Shown: positions 43,101 to 53,541, counted from the stretch's first letter. The stretch: 64,000 nucleotides of DNA from Clostridium_AD sp036569345 (GCF_036569345.1 NZ_DATCQT010000142.1:6339-70338), one strand, 5' to 3'. Notes: generated from the letters alone by a model not told the origin. Numbers and translations are program-made.

Positions 43101-43148
43101 TTACTACTCTCCTCTATTCATGATATAGGGATTAACAATTATTAATCC

Positions 43149-43907
43149 CTAATCTCTAAACCTAGCTTCTGCAATGCTTATTTGATTAGTTATGGAATAG
43201 TTAATCCATGATTTCCATAAGTATATATTTTTATAATGAATCCTACGTGAGAAATTTGATAGCAACATCTTATTATATTCATCTAAGTTATTAAAATAAC
43301 TTAACAAGTTGTTTTCATTTTTAGTGTATGGTATGAATGGTTTTCCAGTATAAAGTGATACATCCCTGCACAGATATTTAGCATCTAAAGCTATGATATA
43401 GGGTTTAGGCTTACTTGTTCTTTGAAAACTTTCCCCTGTAAAATATAAAAATGGATAATTCTCTTTAATCCAGTAAAAAAAATCTATATATTGTTTTTTA
43501 TTATCTTTTTCCATAGTTATATCTATGGAAGGTGCAAATTCTAAAAGTTGGTATGCTAATTTAACATCATTTACGTCCTCTGAATTTAAGTAATTTGCGA
43601 TTAACATTAAGCTATAGGGATCTTTTGCTTGAAAAAAAGTCCAAATTAAATCATGAGTAAAAAGACCTTTCCTGTTTCTATAAAAAATCATGTCTACTAT
43701 AGCAGGCAAAATTGTTTTATCATTATAAATCTTTATTAAAAGTATTGAGGTACCATCTAAAAATTCATCACCTTTATTGCTTAGCCCTTGCTGAGTTATG
43801 CCTCTTTCAAACAAATCTTTCAAAACATGATAAGGTATTTCCCTATAATTAGAATATAAATATTGAATATTTGAAAAACTTGAGGTGTTTACATCATCTA
43901 AGCACAT
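43149..43907 (-). CDS. Uncharacterised protein next to tgl
   Basis: This 252-residue soluble, mostly helical protein contains many aromatic residues and no recognisable motif. I start it at the ATG at 43907 because AAGGGGG precedes it and because upstream in-frame codons lie across the terminator at 44011-44038. It is 48 bp from tgl on the same strand, so the two may be cotranscribed; a role with spore coat or stress is possible but unproven. Confidence 0.7.
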   Translation of the reverse strand: MCLDDVNTSSFSNIQYLYSNYREIPYHVLKDLFERGITQQGLSNKGDEFLDGTSILLIKIYNDKTILPAIVDMIFYRNRKGLFTHDLIWTFFQAKDPYSLMLIANYLNSEDVNDVKLAYQLLEFAPSIDITMEKDNKKQYIDFFYWIKENYPFLYFTGESFQRTSKPKPYIIALDAKYLCRDVSLYTGKPFIPYTKNENNLLSYFNNLDEYNKMLLSNFSRRIHYKNIYLWKSWINYSITNQISIAEARFRD

Positions 43908-44010
43908 ATAATCGCCCCCTTCATTTATATTTTGATTTTCAATACAAATAACCATATTATATAATATTATCAATCTAACCATTATGTTAAAGATATTATA
44001 TTGAAGGAGC

Positions 44011-44038
44011 AAAAAAACAGATGATTTTATTCATCTGC
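44011..44038 (-). terminator. Terminator of the coiled-coil gene pair
   Basis: CAGATGA (from 44018) and TCATCTG pair around TTTTAT and are followed by seven T on the minus strand. Confidence 0.75.
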
Positions 44039-44091
44039 ATCATATTCCCTATTATCTATATTTTATTTTATATAAGGTATCCCCTGGTATT

Positions 44092-44331
44092 TTACTTAAA
44101 TATCATACTTTTTACTAATTTCTTATAAATTTCCTTGTTCCCAGTTCGTTCACTTTCTAAAAACAAAAAATCACTTATTTTGGATATGTGTTTTACCCAA
44201 AGAGCTGTTATCTCTTTTTCTTTTAACGAATCCTCTTTGATTTCTTCTAAAGACGAAGTGATAACCTTTAATATATTTTCTTGGATATCATCTAAAGATC
44301 TTGTAATCGGGTTTATATCTAATGAATTCAT
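44092..44331 (-). CDS. Small helical protein of unknown function
   Basis: This is a 79-residue, acidic-basic, probably alpha-helical protein without a membrane segment. It follows the coiled-coil gene by 10 bp and shares its terminator, so the two form an operon. No family recognised. Confidence 0.6.
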   Translation of the reverse strand: MNSLDINPITRSLDDIQENILKVITSSLEEIKEDSLKEKEITALWVKHISKISDFLFLESERTGNKEIYKKLVKSMIFK

Positions 44332-44341
44332 TCTACTCTCC

Positions 44342-44782
44342 TTAATTATCGGTTTCTTCCATGTGCTTCTTCTTATTTTGGTATTGAGCCTCAGCCACTA
44401 TGTCTTCAAAACCCTCTTTTGCATTTGACATTCCTTCCATTGTTTTGTCCATCATTAGAAAAGCAGATTGTATAGTTCCTACAGCAATTTTCCTTAAGGG
44501 ATTAATAAACATTTTTTTCATTGAAAAATTCATTTTTTCTTCATTGTCTATATTATTTGATACTCTATTCTCATATTCACTCTTCAAATTGTTTAATTCA
44601 TTCATAACATTTTCTATATTTTCACTGATATTCTGCACGGCTTCATAAGAGTTTTCAACTTTCTCTTTCATATTATTTTTATTGTCCTCAAGGCATTTTA
44701 CATCTTTAAGTAGTGTGTCATATTTTTGTCTTAACTCATTAATTTCATTTTGAAGTTTATCCTTATTCATAGTTTCTTCCAT
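44342..44782 (-). CDS. Coiled-coil protein of unknown function
   Basis: This protein of about 146 residues has heptad-rich sequence at about 5-85 (for example LQNEINELRQKYDTLLKDV), then a conserved-looking segment (MKKMFINPLRKIAVGTIQSA) and a polar tail. I take the ATG at 44782, which lies a suitable distance from GGGAGAG; an ATG three codons earlier overlaps that site. It may be a scaffold or membrane-remodelling partner of the 79-residue protein. No family recognised. Confidence 0.65.
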   Translation of the reverse strand: MEETMNKDKLQNEINELRQKYDTLLKDVKCLEDNKNNMKEKVENSYEAVQNISENIENVMNELNNLKSEYENRVSNNIDNEEKMNFSMKKMFINPLRKIAVGTIQSAFLMMDKTMEGMSNAKEGFEDIVAEAQYQNKKKHMEETDN

Positions 44783-44994
44783 CACAATCATCTCTCCCTA
44801 TTATTTATATTCAATCATATTATTTACCATTTAAAATTAAAATATTCTTAATAAAAAAACAGATGCCTATATTTTACTTTTCACAATAATTCACCAATCT
44901 AAATTTTTAATAAGGGAAAAAATATGTAATAATTTCCTTAAATAGTGACATACTAAGTTATGACATTCAACTAAACCAAAAAAGGGGATTTAAA

Positions 44995-47985
44995 ATGCAA
45001 CCTATCTTGTTAAATAAACAAAAAAATACTACTTCATCTAAAGAATTATTGTATACAAGAGTTCGCATTCCTGTAAGGCTAATCTATAGAAATGAGGATG
45101 AAGCAGAAAAATTAGTTACGTATATGCAAATTGTCAAAGGAATAGTTGGAATAAGCGGAAATTATATTACGGGAAAAATTCTTATACTTTTTAATGAGAA
45201 TATTATTAGCCGGAATGATATAGAAAAGACATTAAAACTTTATTTAATAAAGAGAACAAAAAGTGTTAGTAATAACATAATCGATATTAGTAATAGAAAA
45301 TTCACTGAAGAATTTAGTGGAGAACTATCTCTCCTTAAAACTTTTGAATACGAAAAGATTTCTGATCAACATGGATGCACTGATTGTTGGCACTCCATGG
45401 ATGAGCATGAAATAATTAAAAATCTATTAAGTAATTCTAGTAAAGGACTTTCTAACAAAGTGGCTAAACAAAAAATAACAGAATATGGATTAAATGTATT
45501 GTCTAAACAAAAAGAAAAATCCATTATATCCAAATTCATTAAAAATATTAATAGTTTTTCATCAAAGCTACTTCTTGGAGTTAGTTTGTTTTCCTTTGTA
45601 ATAGGTCAAGTAGTTGATGGGGTAGTGGTACTAATAATAGTCCTTATGGAGACCTCCTTAAGTACTGTACATCAACAAAAGGCTGAAAAATCTCTGTATT
45701 CTTTAAAAAATATGCTCGTTCATAACGCTAAAACCAAAAGAGATGGAATAGAAAAAGAGATAGAATCTAGATATTTGGTTCCTGGTGATATTATTTATCT
45801 TGAAGCAGGTGATAAAGTACCCGCTGATTCAAGATTATTGAGATGTTATGATTTCAAAACTAATGAAGCATCTCTAACAGGAGAATGTTTACCAATTTGC
45901 AAGACAAATGAAATTTGTGATATTACTACAGAACTAGCAGACAGATTTAACATGGTATATATGGGTACTAATGTTCTTTCTGGAAGAGCAAAAGCTATCG
46001 TAGTGACCACGGGAATGAATTCTAGAATTGGTAAGATAGCATCAATATTACAAGATATCAAAGATCAAAAAACTCCATTGCAAACTAAAATGGAAAAATT
46101 CACAAACAAGATAACGAAAATATGTTTAATAATTTTTGTGGGTGTAGGCAGTGCAGCTATATTTATGGGAAGTGGTATTGCTGAGGTATTAACCATAGGT
46201 ATAGGCTTTTCTCTTTCAGCTATTCCAGAAAGTCTTCCTGCAATAGTTGCTGTTGCTATGTCATTAAGCGTTCAAAAAATGTCTGAAAAAAATGCGATAG
46301 TTAGAAAGTTACCTGCTGTTGAAGCTTTAGGTTCTGCAAATGTAATCTGCTGTGATAAAACAGGTACCTTAACCATGAATGAAATGACTGTAAAAAAAAT
46401 ATTTACTGACAATGCAATTTTTTCAGTTAGTGGTAGTGGTTATAGCCCTGTAGGCTCAATAGAATTATTAGAAGGCTCCCCACTAGCCACGAACACTTTA
46501 AAAAAGTTACTTATTGCTGGTGTGTTATGTAATAACTCAAAGCTTAATAACTGCAATGACTCCAAATGGTCTGTTCATGGAGACCCTACTGAAGGAGCAT
46601 TACTCTCAGTTGCAAGAAAATATAATATTGATGAGGAATGTTTAAATGAGGATTACCATAGAATAAAAGAAATTCCATTTGATAGTTCAAAAAGGTATAT
46701 GACTGTAGTAGTTGATTCTCCTAATGGAAAAGTTGCTTACTGTAAAGGTTCACTAACTATAATTTTAGAACAGTGCAAAACAATCATTGTTAATGGTGAA
46801 GAAAGACTTCTTACCTCTGACGACAAGAAAAGGGTTAGGGAAGTAAGCGAAGAAATGGGAGATGAAGCTTTAAGAGTAATAGCTTTCGGATATAAAAATA
46901 TAACTACTGAAAATGGAGACCGAAGTATTCATAAAAATTTTGTTTTCATTGGACTCGTAGGTATGGAGGATCCACCAAGAGATGGTGTAAAAGAATCAAT
47001 AAAAAAATGTCATCGTGCCGGTATTAAGGTTGTTATGATAACTGGTGATAATAAAAATACTGCTGCCGCCCTTGGAAAACAGCTTGATCTACTAACTGAT
47101 GGAATTGTAATTTCAGGATTAGAACTTGACCAAATGTCAAAGGAGGAACTTGATAGTACTATTGATAAAATCGAAGTTTTTGCCAGAACCTCCCCTGAAC
47201 AAAAACATAGAATAGTTTTGGCATTAAAAAAATTAGGTTATGTGGTTGCAATGACGGGTGATGGTGTTAATGATGCACCTGCAATAAAGGAAGCAAATAT
47301 AGGAATTGCAATGGGTGGTAATGGTAGTGACATAGCAAAGGATGTTGCAGATATAACTTTGGTTGATGATAACTTTTCAACTATAGTTGCCGCAATAGAA
47401 GAAGGTCGTAATGTTACAAACAAAATCAGAAATGCTACAAAATATTTAATTACAGGAAGCATTGGAGAAATATTAGCTCTGCTAATAACTTCAGCAACTA
47501 TAGGTATACTGCCATTAGTTTCTATACAGCTTCTTTTTATGAATGTTATTTGTGAAACAATCTTAGGTGCGCCACTAGCTATAGAAGCATCTTCAGAAGA
47601 TGTTATGTTTGAAAAACCATTAAAACTAGATGCACCCCTAATTGATAGAAAATTAGGGGTAAATATTGCAAAAAGAAGTATAGGTATAGGGCTCACAACC
47701 TTTACCGCATTTGAAGGTGCCATGCTTTTAGGTTTAGGTATCAACAAAGCAAGAACTTTAGCTTTTACTAATCTTATTGTTACACATATTATTAATGTTT
47801 ATGATTGCAAATCTGGTGATAAATTGTCTAATAAATATATGAATATAGCTGCCCTTTCTTCTATAGCAATGCTCGCAGGTACAATTTACATACCATTTAT
47901 AAATTCTTTTTTTAAAATGGTACCTCTAAGGGTTACTGAATTGGCATCAATAAGCATGCTATCAAGCTTGAGTCGGGTAAAGTAA
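44995..47985 (+). CDS. P-type cation ATPase with N-terminal HMA-like extension
   Basis: This 996-residue P2-type ATPase (Ca2+/cation class) has ten or so helices. The motifs are LTGECLP (near 300), IPESLPAIVAV in M4 (near 414), CDKTGTLT with the phosphorylated Asp near 453, CKGS in the nucleotide domain and TGDGVNDAPA (near 755). The first 100 residues look like a degenerate HMA fold without CxxC, followed by HGCTDCWHSMDEHE, a Cys/His-rich stretch. The transported ion cannot be fixed; the PESLPA helix points away from heavy-metal P1B pumps. Start: ATG after AAGGGG. Confidence 0.9.
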   Translation: MQPILLNKQKNTTSSKELLYTRVRIPVRLIYRNEDEAEKLVTYMQIVKGIVGISGNYITGKILILFNENIISRNDIEKTLKLYLIKRTKSVSNNIIDISNRKFTEEFSGELSLLKTFEYEKISDQHGCTDCWHSMDEHEIIKNLLSNSSKGLSNKVAKQKITEYGLNVLSKQKEKSIISKFIKNINSFSSKLLLGVSLFSFVIGQVVDGVVVLIIVLMETSLSTVHQQKAEKSLYSLKNMLVHNAKTKRDGIEKEIESRYLVPGDIIYLEAGDKVPADSRLLRCYDFKTNEASLTGECLPICKTNEICDITTELADRFNMVYMGTNVLSGRAKAIVVTTGMNSRIGKIASILQDIKDQKTPLQTKMEKFTNKITKICLIIFVGVGSAAIFMGSGIAEVLTIGIGFSLSAIPESLPAIVAVAMSLSVQKMSEKNAIVRKLPAVEALGSANVICCDKTGTLTMNEMTVKKIFTDNAIFSVSGSGYSPVGSIELLEGSPLATNTLKKLLIAGVLCNNSKLNNCNDSKWSVHGDPTEGALLSVARKYNIDEECLNEDYHRIKEIPFDSSKRYMTVVVDSPNGKVAYCKGSLTIILEQCKTIIVNGEERLLTSDDKKRVREVSEEMGDEALRVIAFGYKNITTENGDRSIHKNFVFIGLVGMEDPPRDGVKESIKKCHRAGIKVVMITGDNKNTAAALGKQLDLLTDGIVISGLELDQMSKEELDSTIDKIEVFARTSPEQKHRIVLALKKLGYVVAMTGDGVNDAPAIKEANIGIAMGGNGSDIAKDVADITLVDDNFSTIVAAIEEGRNVTNKIRNATKYLITGSIGEILALLITSATIGILPLVSIQLLFMNVICETILGAPLAIEASSEDVMFEKPLKLDAPLIDRKLGVNIAKRSIGIGLTTFTAFEGAMLLGLGINKARTLAFTNLIVTHIINVYDCKSGDKLSNKYMNIAALSSIAMLAGTIYIPFINSFFKMVPLRVTELASISMLSSLSRVK

Positions 47986-47995
47986 AATAAATAAT

Positions 47996-48035
47996 AAAAA
48001 TGAAGGATAGATTTTGAATCTATCCTCCATTTTTA
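47996..48035. terminator. Bidirectional terminator between the ATPase and ppk1
   Basis: AAAAATGAAGGATAGATT pairs with AATCTATCCTCCATTTTT around TTG with one mismatch, between convergent genes. Confidence 0.8.
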
Positions 48036-48059
48036 TTTGTATCTTATATATTTTCTATT

Positions 48060-50189
48060 TTAATTTTTTTCAGATACCTTTGGAACGAATCCGTTTTCTT
48101 CCCAATTTTCCTTCATATTGCGGATTTTCTCCTTAATATTATTATCCTTTTGAAGTACAAGATCGTAAAATGCCTTCTGGCTATTGATTTGTTCTTTTCC
48201 TCTTCTATCAATTCTTGTATAAATTCCATCACTATTTAAAATTCTAGCTTTTTCCGTGTCAAATAAAGAAACATCTAAAATTTCTTTTATTCTATTCCTT
48301 GCCTTATGATCTTCAATTGGAAATAAAAGTTCCACTCTTCGATCTAAGTTTCTAGTCATCCAATCTGCACTAGATAAATAAATGTCTTCCTGACCATCGT
48401 TATAAAAATAAAAAATACGACTATGTTCTAAAAATCTTCCTACAATACTCCTAACAGAAATATTTTCACTTATGCCTTGTATTCCTGGTTTAAGGCAACA
48501 AATACCACGTACAATTAGATCGATTTGCACTCCCATAGTTGAAGCTTTATATAGGGTTTCAATAATTTCAATATCAACTAATGAATTTAGCTTTACAATA
48601 ATTCTAGCCTTTTTTCCTTTTTTAGCGTTCTCAGCTTCCTCAAGTATCATATGTAAAAATCTCTCTCTTAACTGTAATGGAGCTAGACTAAATTTATATA
48701 ATGATGTGGGCTTAGAATTCCCAGAGAGCATATTAAATAGGGCAGATGCATCTGCTCCGAAATAAGGATTTGATGTAAATAAACCTATATCCGTATAAAG
48801 CTTTGCCGTAACATCATTGTAATTTCCTGTTCCCATATGAACATAACGTTTTATTCCATCTTCTTCTCGCCTTACCACAAGTAGTATTTTACAATGTGTT
48901 TTTAATCCAACTACTCCATAAATCACATGACATCCTGATTGTTCTAATTGCTTTGCCCAAACTATGTTATTTCTTTCATCAAATCTTGCCTTTAACTCTA
49001 CCAATACTGTAACTTGTTTCCCCATCTCTGAAGCCATTACTAATGCTCCTATAATAGGTGAATTTCCACTTACACGGTATAAGGTATGTTTTATAGCAAG
49101 TACATCAGGATCTACGGCCGCTTGTTTAACTAACTCAACAATTGGGTCAAAGGATTCATATGGATGATGTAATAAAATATCTTTCTCTGAAATTGCTTCA
49201 AATATATTGTTATACTTAGAAAACTGTTTTGAATACTGTGGTTTTATAGGCTCATATTCTAATTTTTCATAACCCTTAATTCTTCCCATCTTCATTAAAA
49301 AAGTTAAATCTATCTGACCATTTATTATATACTCTTGCTCTTTTGAGATTTCAAGCTCCCTCTCAAGAGTTTTAAGAAGTTTCCTATTCATGCCTTTTTC
49401 TATTTCAAGCCGTACAGCCGCTCCCCATTTACGTTGCTTTATAGATTCCTCAATTGCTTCAAGTAAATCTTCTGCACCTTCTTCATCTAATGCCATATCT
49501 GCATTTCTGGTAATACGATAACAACTTGCGTCTATAATTTCATGTCCACTAAAAAGAGAATCTAAATTCATTTTAATGATATCTTCTAAAAATATAAATG
49601 CTAATCCCTCTTCATCTGGAATTTTTACAAGTCTATCAAAAACAGAAGGAACTTTTATTGTTGCAAAAATTTCTTCACCCTTATTATCCTTAAGAAGAAC
49701 TGCAATATTCAAGCTTTTATTTGATATTAATGGGAAAGGACTGCTTTGGTTAACCACCATTGGTGTAAGTACTGGAAAAATATTTTTCAAGTAATAATTT
49801 TCAACATAATTAATCTGTTCTTGACTTAAGTCTCTGAATTTTAAAAATCTAATTTTTTCTTTCTTAAGACCTTTTTTTAAAGAACGATTATAACAATTAA
49901 ATTGATCATAAACAAGTTTATGTACTAATATTCCTATTTGCTTCATTTGCTGCACAGGTGTTAGCCCTGATGGGTCCTTTTTATCAAATTTAGCTGTAAC
50001 TTGATCCGACAATGAACCAACTCTTACCATAAAAAACTCATCTAAATTTGAGCTTACAATTGCCGCGAATTTTAACCTTTCGAACAATGGATTTGTTGTA
50101 TCCTGTGCTTCCTCAAGTACACGTTCATTAAACTGGATCCAGCTTAATTCCCTGCTAATAAAATATTCAGGCAATGAATAAATGGTCAT
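48060..50189 (-). CDS. ppk1: Polyphosphate kinase
   Basis: This 709-residue protein has the four-domain layout of PPK1, which makes polyphosphate from ATP. The N domain starts with SRELSWIQFNERVLEEA; the phosphohistidine lies in HMGTGNYN (near 450) and the second conserved His in LEHSRIFYF (near 580). It is 18 bp downstream of a Ppx/GppA gene on the same strand, so synthesis and breakdown enzymes are in one operon. Confidence 0.96.
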   Translation of the reverse strand: MTIYSLPEYFISRELSWIQFNERVLEEAQDTTNPLFERLKFAAIVSSNLDEFFMVRVGSLSDQVTAKFDKKDPSGLTPVQQMKQIGILVHKLVYDQFNCYNRSLKKGLKKEKIRFLKFRDLSQEQINYVENYYLKNIFPVLTPMVVNQSSPFPLISNKSLNIAVLLKDNKGEEIFATIKVPSVFDRLVKIPDEEGLAFIFLEDIIKMNLDSLFSGHEIIDASCYRITRNADMALDEEGAEDLLEAIEESIKQRKWGAAVRLEIEKGMNRKLLKTLERELEISKEQEYIINGQIDLTFLMKMGRIKGYEKLEYEPIKPQYSKQFSKYNNIFEAISEKDILLHHPYESFDPIVELVKQAAVDPDVLAIKHTLYRVSGNSPIIGALVMASEMGKQVTVLVELKARFDERNNIVWAKQLEQSGCHVIYGVVGLKTHCKILLVVRREEDGIKRYVHMGTGNYNDVTAKLYTDIGLFTSNPYFGADASALFNMLSGNSKPTSLYKFSLAPLQLRERFLHMILEEAENAKKGKKARIIVKLNSLVDIEIIETLYKASTMGVQIDLIVRGICCLKPGIQGISENISVRSIVGRFLEHSRIFYFYNDGQEDIYLSSADWMTRNLDRRVELLFPIEDHKARNRIKEILDVSLFDTEKARILNSDGIYTRIDRRGKEQINSQKAFYDLVLQKDNNIKEKIRNMKENWEENGFVPKVSEKN

Positions 50190-50207
50190 TTCTTCGCACT
50201 CCCTCTT

Positions 50208-51749
50208 TTATATTATTGGTTTTACACCAATTACTTCTTCAAAAAAATCCACATGTTTTAAAAAATTCCATTCTTCTAAAATAATATCACCTTCAGATTT
50301 TATATTGAAAAACATACTATCCCTAGTTCCTAACAATTTGATTTCTTTTATCTTTTGCATGTGTGATATATCTAAAGCTTCTGAAAGTTTTAATATTGCA
50401 GCTAATGTAGATACAACCATTTTATCTTTATCACTTAAGTATTTATAATTCTTATGATCTACTGTAGGAATATCCTCTGAATGGTACATTGTTGCATTTG
50501 CGATAAGCTCAAGTGCTATATCTGAAAACCCAATAATACTCTGCGCTCTTATTATATTATAAGAATGTAAATTATGATCATTTGCGCTTATATAACCACC
50601 CACATCATGAAGTATAGCTGCAACCTGTAAATAAAGCCGTTCTCTATCCCCTAACTTATGTAACCTCTTAGTGTGATCAAAAATTTCAAGCGAGAATTTT
50701 TCAACAAAAGCCGCATGTTCTTTATCGATTTGATATTTTTCCCCTATATACCAGACAGAACTAATGATATCATTTATTAATTCTTTTCTTCGAGGAATAT
50801 TTAGTATTTCGTCAGATAAATCATATAGAATTCCTTGCCTTAGTGATAACTTAGGAATTTGAATTCCCTCAGCTTTAGTCATTTTAAGAAAACAATAAAA
50901 AATAAGTATAGAAGGTAGAAGAAGTTCTGCTGTTTTATTAGAAAGTCCAAAAGTGGTTTTAATTTGAAAATTATCCATATTACTAATTTCTTTTGTAAGT
51001 GCTAATAACGCTTCCTTTTTAATATAATAATCTTTCTTATTAACACCTTTCTTTTTTCTTATAATTCCACAAATTGTATTCAATTCTCCACCTAATCCCC
51101 AAAAGTAATGAATTTCAAAATTTTTAATTTGAGATTTTAGTCCATATATCTTACTTTCTATGTACTGCTCCATAGTCTCTGAAAACTCAATTGTCTTTGT
51201 TTCTAAATCAGATAAAGCTTCTCTTATTCTGAGAGATCCTATTTTAACATGTTCAGTAAACTTCAATTTACCACCTTCATAAATTGATGTCTCTACTGCA
51301 CCAGAAGTAATATTTACAATTAAAGATTGTTCTGTTTTTTCAATATTTATCGAATATAAATGGTTTCTAACTGCTTTTAACATGAAAAATTGTTCTTCTG
51401 CAATGTTTATTGATTCTATATTTAACCCTGTTCTAAGTCTTATTTGTTCTAAAACATACTGTTTGTTTTCAGCTTCGCGAATACCACTAGTTGCCACTGC
51501 TTTGTAAAACTTAATTTTGTAATCCTTCATAAGTCTAACAAACCCTTTTAAATCGTCACAGGTCTCATGTATTGTCTGCACAGAAATTCTCGCTTTAGAA
51601 AATGTATCTTTACCTATCTTTGTAGGTTTTACTACATCCTCTAAAATTGTCACTTCACCTTGTGTATTTATCTCTCCAATTGTCATTTTTAAATAGTTAG
51701 CACCTACATCAATAGCCGCAATTACTTTCCATGCACTCACGATGCTCAT
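50208..51749 (-). CDS. ppx: Ppx/GppA-family exopolyphosphatase with HD domain, copy 1
   Basis: This 513-residue protein has an ASKHA phosphatase core (IAAIDVGANYLKMTIGEI at the start, about 8-25) and a C-terminal HD-type domain with AAILHDVGGYIS (near 375). Family members hydrolyse polyphosphate or pppGpp. The DIGSNS motif of active enzymes reads DVGANY here, and TSGAVETSIYEGG replaces the usual DIGGGSTE, so activity may be altered. Start: the ATG at 51749 follows AAAGGAG. Confidence 0.88.
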   Translation of the reverse strand: MSIVSAWKVIAAIDVGANYLKMTIGEINTQGEVTILEDVVKPTKIGKDTFSKARISVQTIHETCDDLKGFVRLMKDYKIKFYKAVATSGIREAENKQYVLEQIRLRTGLNIESINIAEEQFFMLKAVRNHLYSINIEKTEQSLIVNITSGAVETSIYEGGKLKFTEHVKIGSLRIREALSDLETKTIEFSETMEQYIESKIYGLKSQIKNFEIHYFWGLGGELNTICGIIRKKKGVNKKDYYIKKEALLALTKEISNMDNFQIKTTFGLSNKTAELLLPSILIFYCFLKMTKAEGIQIPKLSLRQGILYDLSDEILNIPRRKELINDIISSVWYIGEKYQIDKEHAAFVEKFSLEIFDHTKRLHKLGDRERLYLQVAAILHDVGGYISANDHNLHSYNIIRAQSIIGFSDIALELIANATMYHSEDIPTVDHKNYKYLSDKDKMVVSTLAAILKLSEALDISHMQKIKEIKLLGTRDSMFFNIKSEGDIILEEWNFLKHVDFFEEVIGVKPII

Positions 51750-51980
51750 AAAAAATCTCCTTTGTTTATTAAAATTATTACACATATACTCTGATATTAC
51801 TATGACGCTTGTTTTTATACAATAATCTATATTTTATTTAACCAAACCTTAACTATACTTTAACCATAAAAAAATATTTCTATGTTAAAGTCATATTTAT
51901 TAACACTTGTAAATATCATAACTATTAACTATTATATACATAAGTGATATAAAAAATCATTATAAAGGGAGAAAACAGAA

Positions 51981-53483
51981 ATGAAAAAAATAGGCATCAT
52001 TGATATAGGGTCAAATTCAATACGTTTAGTAATTATTCAAATAAACAAAGACAATTCTTTTAGGGTAATAGATGAAATTAAAGAAAGTGTTCGCTTAGGC
52101 AAAGATATGACAGTAGATGGAGGCTTAAGTCCTTCTAGAATTAATAGTGCTCTTTATACTTTAGCTTTCTTTAAACGGTTATGTATTATTCAAGATGTAA
52201 GTGAACTCTTAGCTGTTGCTACAGAAGCTGTTCGAAGGGCATCTAATCAAATAGAATTTTTGAACCGTGTTAAATCAGAACTTTCTATTGATATTCGTGT
52301 TTTAACTGGTATTGAAGAAGCTTATTATGATTATTTTGGAACTATAAATACAATGGATTTTTCCGATGGACTTATAATGGATATCGGTGGTAGTAGCTCT
52401 GAATTAGTTTTAGTTAAAAACAGAAAATTAAAAGCTTCTATAAGTTTACCTTTTGGCGCCATAAACCTCACAGAAAAGTTTTCACTTCAAAATGCTATGG
52501 ATGATAAAAGTGAAGTTGCTATTAAAGGATTTCTAATTTCACTATATAAAGATATTCCTTGGCTAAAAGAGGTTGAAGACATACCTGTAATTGGGATAGG
52601 TGGTACTATAAGAAATATTGGTAAACTCCATGAGAGAAAAACTAATTATCCTATAGATAATCTCCATAATTACATAATTCCTACAAATGAGGTAATAAGT
52701 ATCTTTAATCAGGTCAAAGTCAAAAATTCTTCTCAAAGAAAGAAGCTTAAGGGACTTTCGAAAGAAAGAGCTGATATCTTTGTTGGCGCTACCACAGTTT
52801 TAGTTTCCTTAATTGAATACCTTGATTTAAAAGAACTTCATGTTAGTGGAAGTGGACTTCGCGATGGTTTAATATATGAATATATTTTTAAAAATAAGAT
52901 ACCTCTAACTGATGTTCTTGATTTTTCTTTAAAAAACAATTTACTTAACTATGGAATAGATCTTAAACATCCAAGCCATGTATGGGTACTAACTGAAACC
53001 TTATACAATAAACTTAAACCTATTATTAACATACCGATAAACCCATATAAAATATTAAAAACAGCAGCTATGCTTCATGATATAGGAATTCTTATAAGCT
53101 ACTTTGACCATCATAAACATTCCTCTTACATGATTGCAAACTCTAAAATTAATGGACTTACTCATAAAGAACAACTAATGGCAGCATATATAGCTGCACT
53201 TCATAGAAAAAATGAATTTAAAATAGATTTAAAGTTATATCAAGATTTAATAACTAATCAAGATCTAAAAATTATAGATAATTTAAGCATATTACTCCGC
53301 ATTAGTGAAAGTCTAGATAAATGTTTAAATGGCAATATAAAAATGGTTAGTTGTAATATAGAATTAGATAGTGTAACTATTACCGTTGATTCAACAGCAA
53401 ATCCGATACTAGAAATTAGTTCAGCAATGGACTGCGCATCTTCATTTGAAAAAACATTCCATAAGAAATTAATTATTGTATAA
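51981..53483 (+). CDS. ppx: Ppx/GppA-family exopolyphosphatase with HD domain, copy 2
   Basis: This 500-residue protein starts IGIIDIGSNSIRLVIIQI and has GLIMDIGGSSSELVLV (near 132), so its phosphate-binding loops are canonical. The C-terminal HD domain has AAMLHDIGILIS (near 370). It is transcribed divergently from the ppx-ppk1 operon, with a promoter region of about 230 bp between them. It is the better candidate for an active exopolyphosphatase. Confidence 0.93.
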   Translation: MKKIGIIDIGSNSIRLVIIQINKDNSFRVIDEIKESVRLGKDMTVDGGLSPSRINSALYTLAFFKRLCIIQDVSELLAVATEAVRRASNQIEFLNRVKSELSIDIRVLTGIEEAYYDYFGTINTMDFSDGLIMDIGGSSSELVLVKNRKLKASISLPFGAINLTEKFSLQNAMDDKSEVAIKGFLISLYKDIPWLKEVEDIPVIGIGGTIRNIGKLHERKTNYPIDNLHNYIIPTNEVISIFNQVKVKNSSQRKKLKGLSKERADIFVGATTVLVSLIEYLDLKELHVSGSGLRDGLIYEYIFKNKIPLTDVLDFSLKNNLLNYGIDLKHPSHVWVLTETLYNKLKPIINIPINPYKILKTAAMLHDIGILISYFDHHKHSSYMIANSKINGLTHKEQLMAAYIAALHRKNEFKIDLKLYQDLITNQDLKIIDNLSILLRISESLDKCLNGNIKMVSCNIELDSVTITVDSTANPILEISSAMDCASSFEKTFHKKLIIV

Positions 53484-53507
53484 ATAATAAAATATTAACA
53501 TCCACAT

Positions 53508-53541
53508 AAAAAGGCAACTACTTCAAAGTAGATGCCTTTTA
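53508..53541 (+). terminator. Terminator of ppx copy 2
   Basis: AAAAGGCAACTACTT and AAGTAGATGCCTTTT pair with one mismatch, followed by T. Confidence 0.8.
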
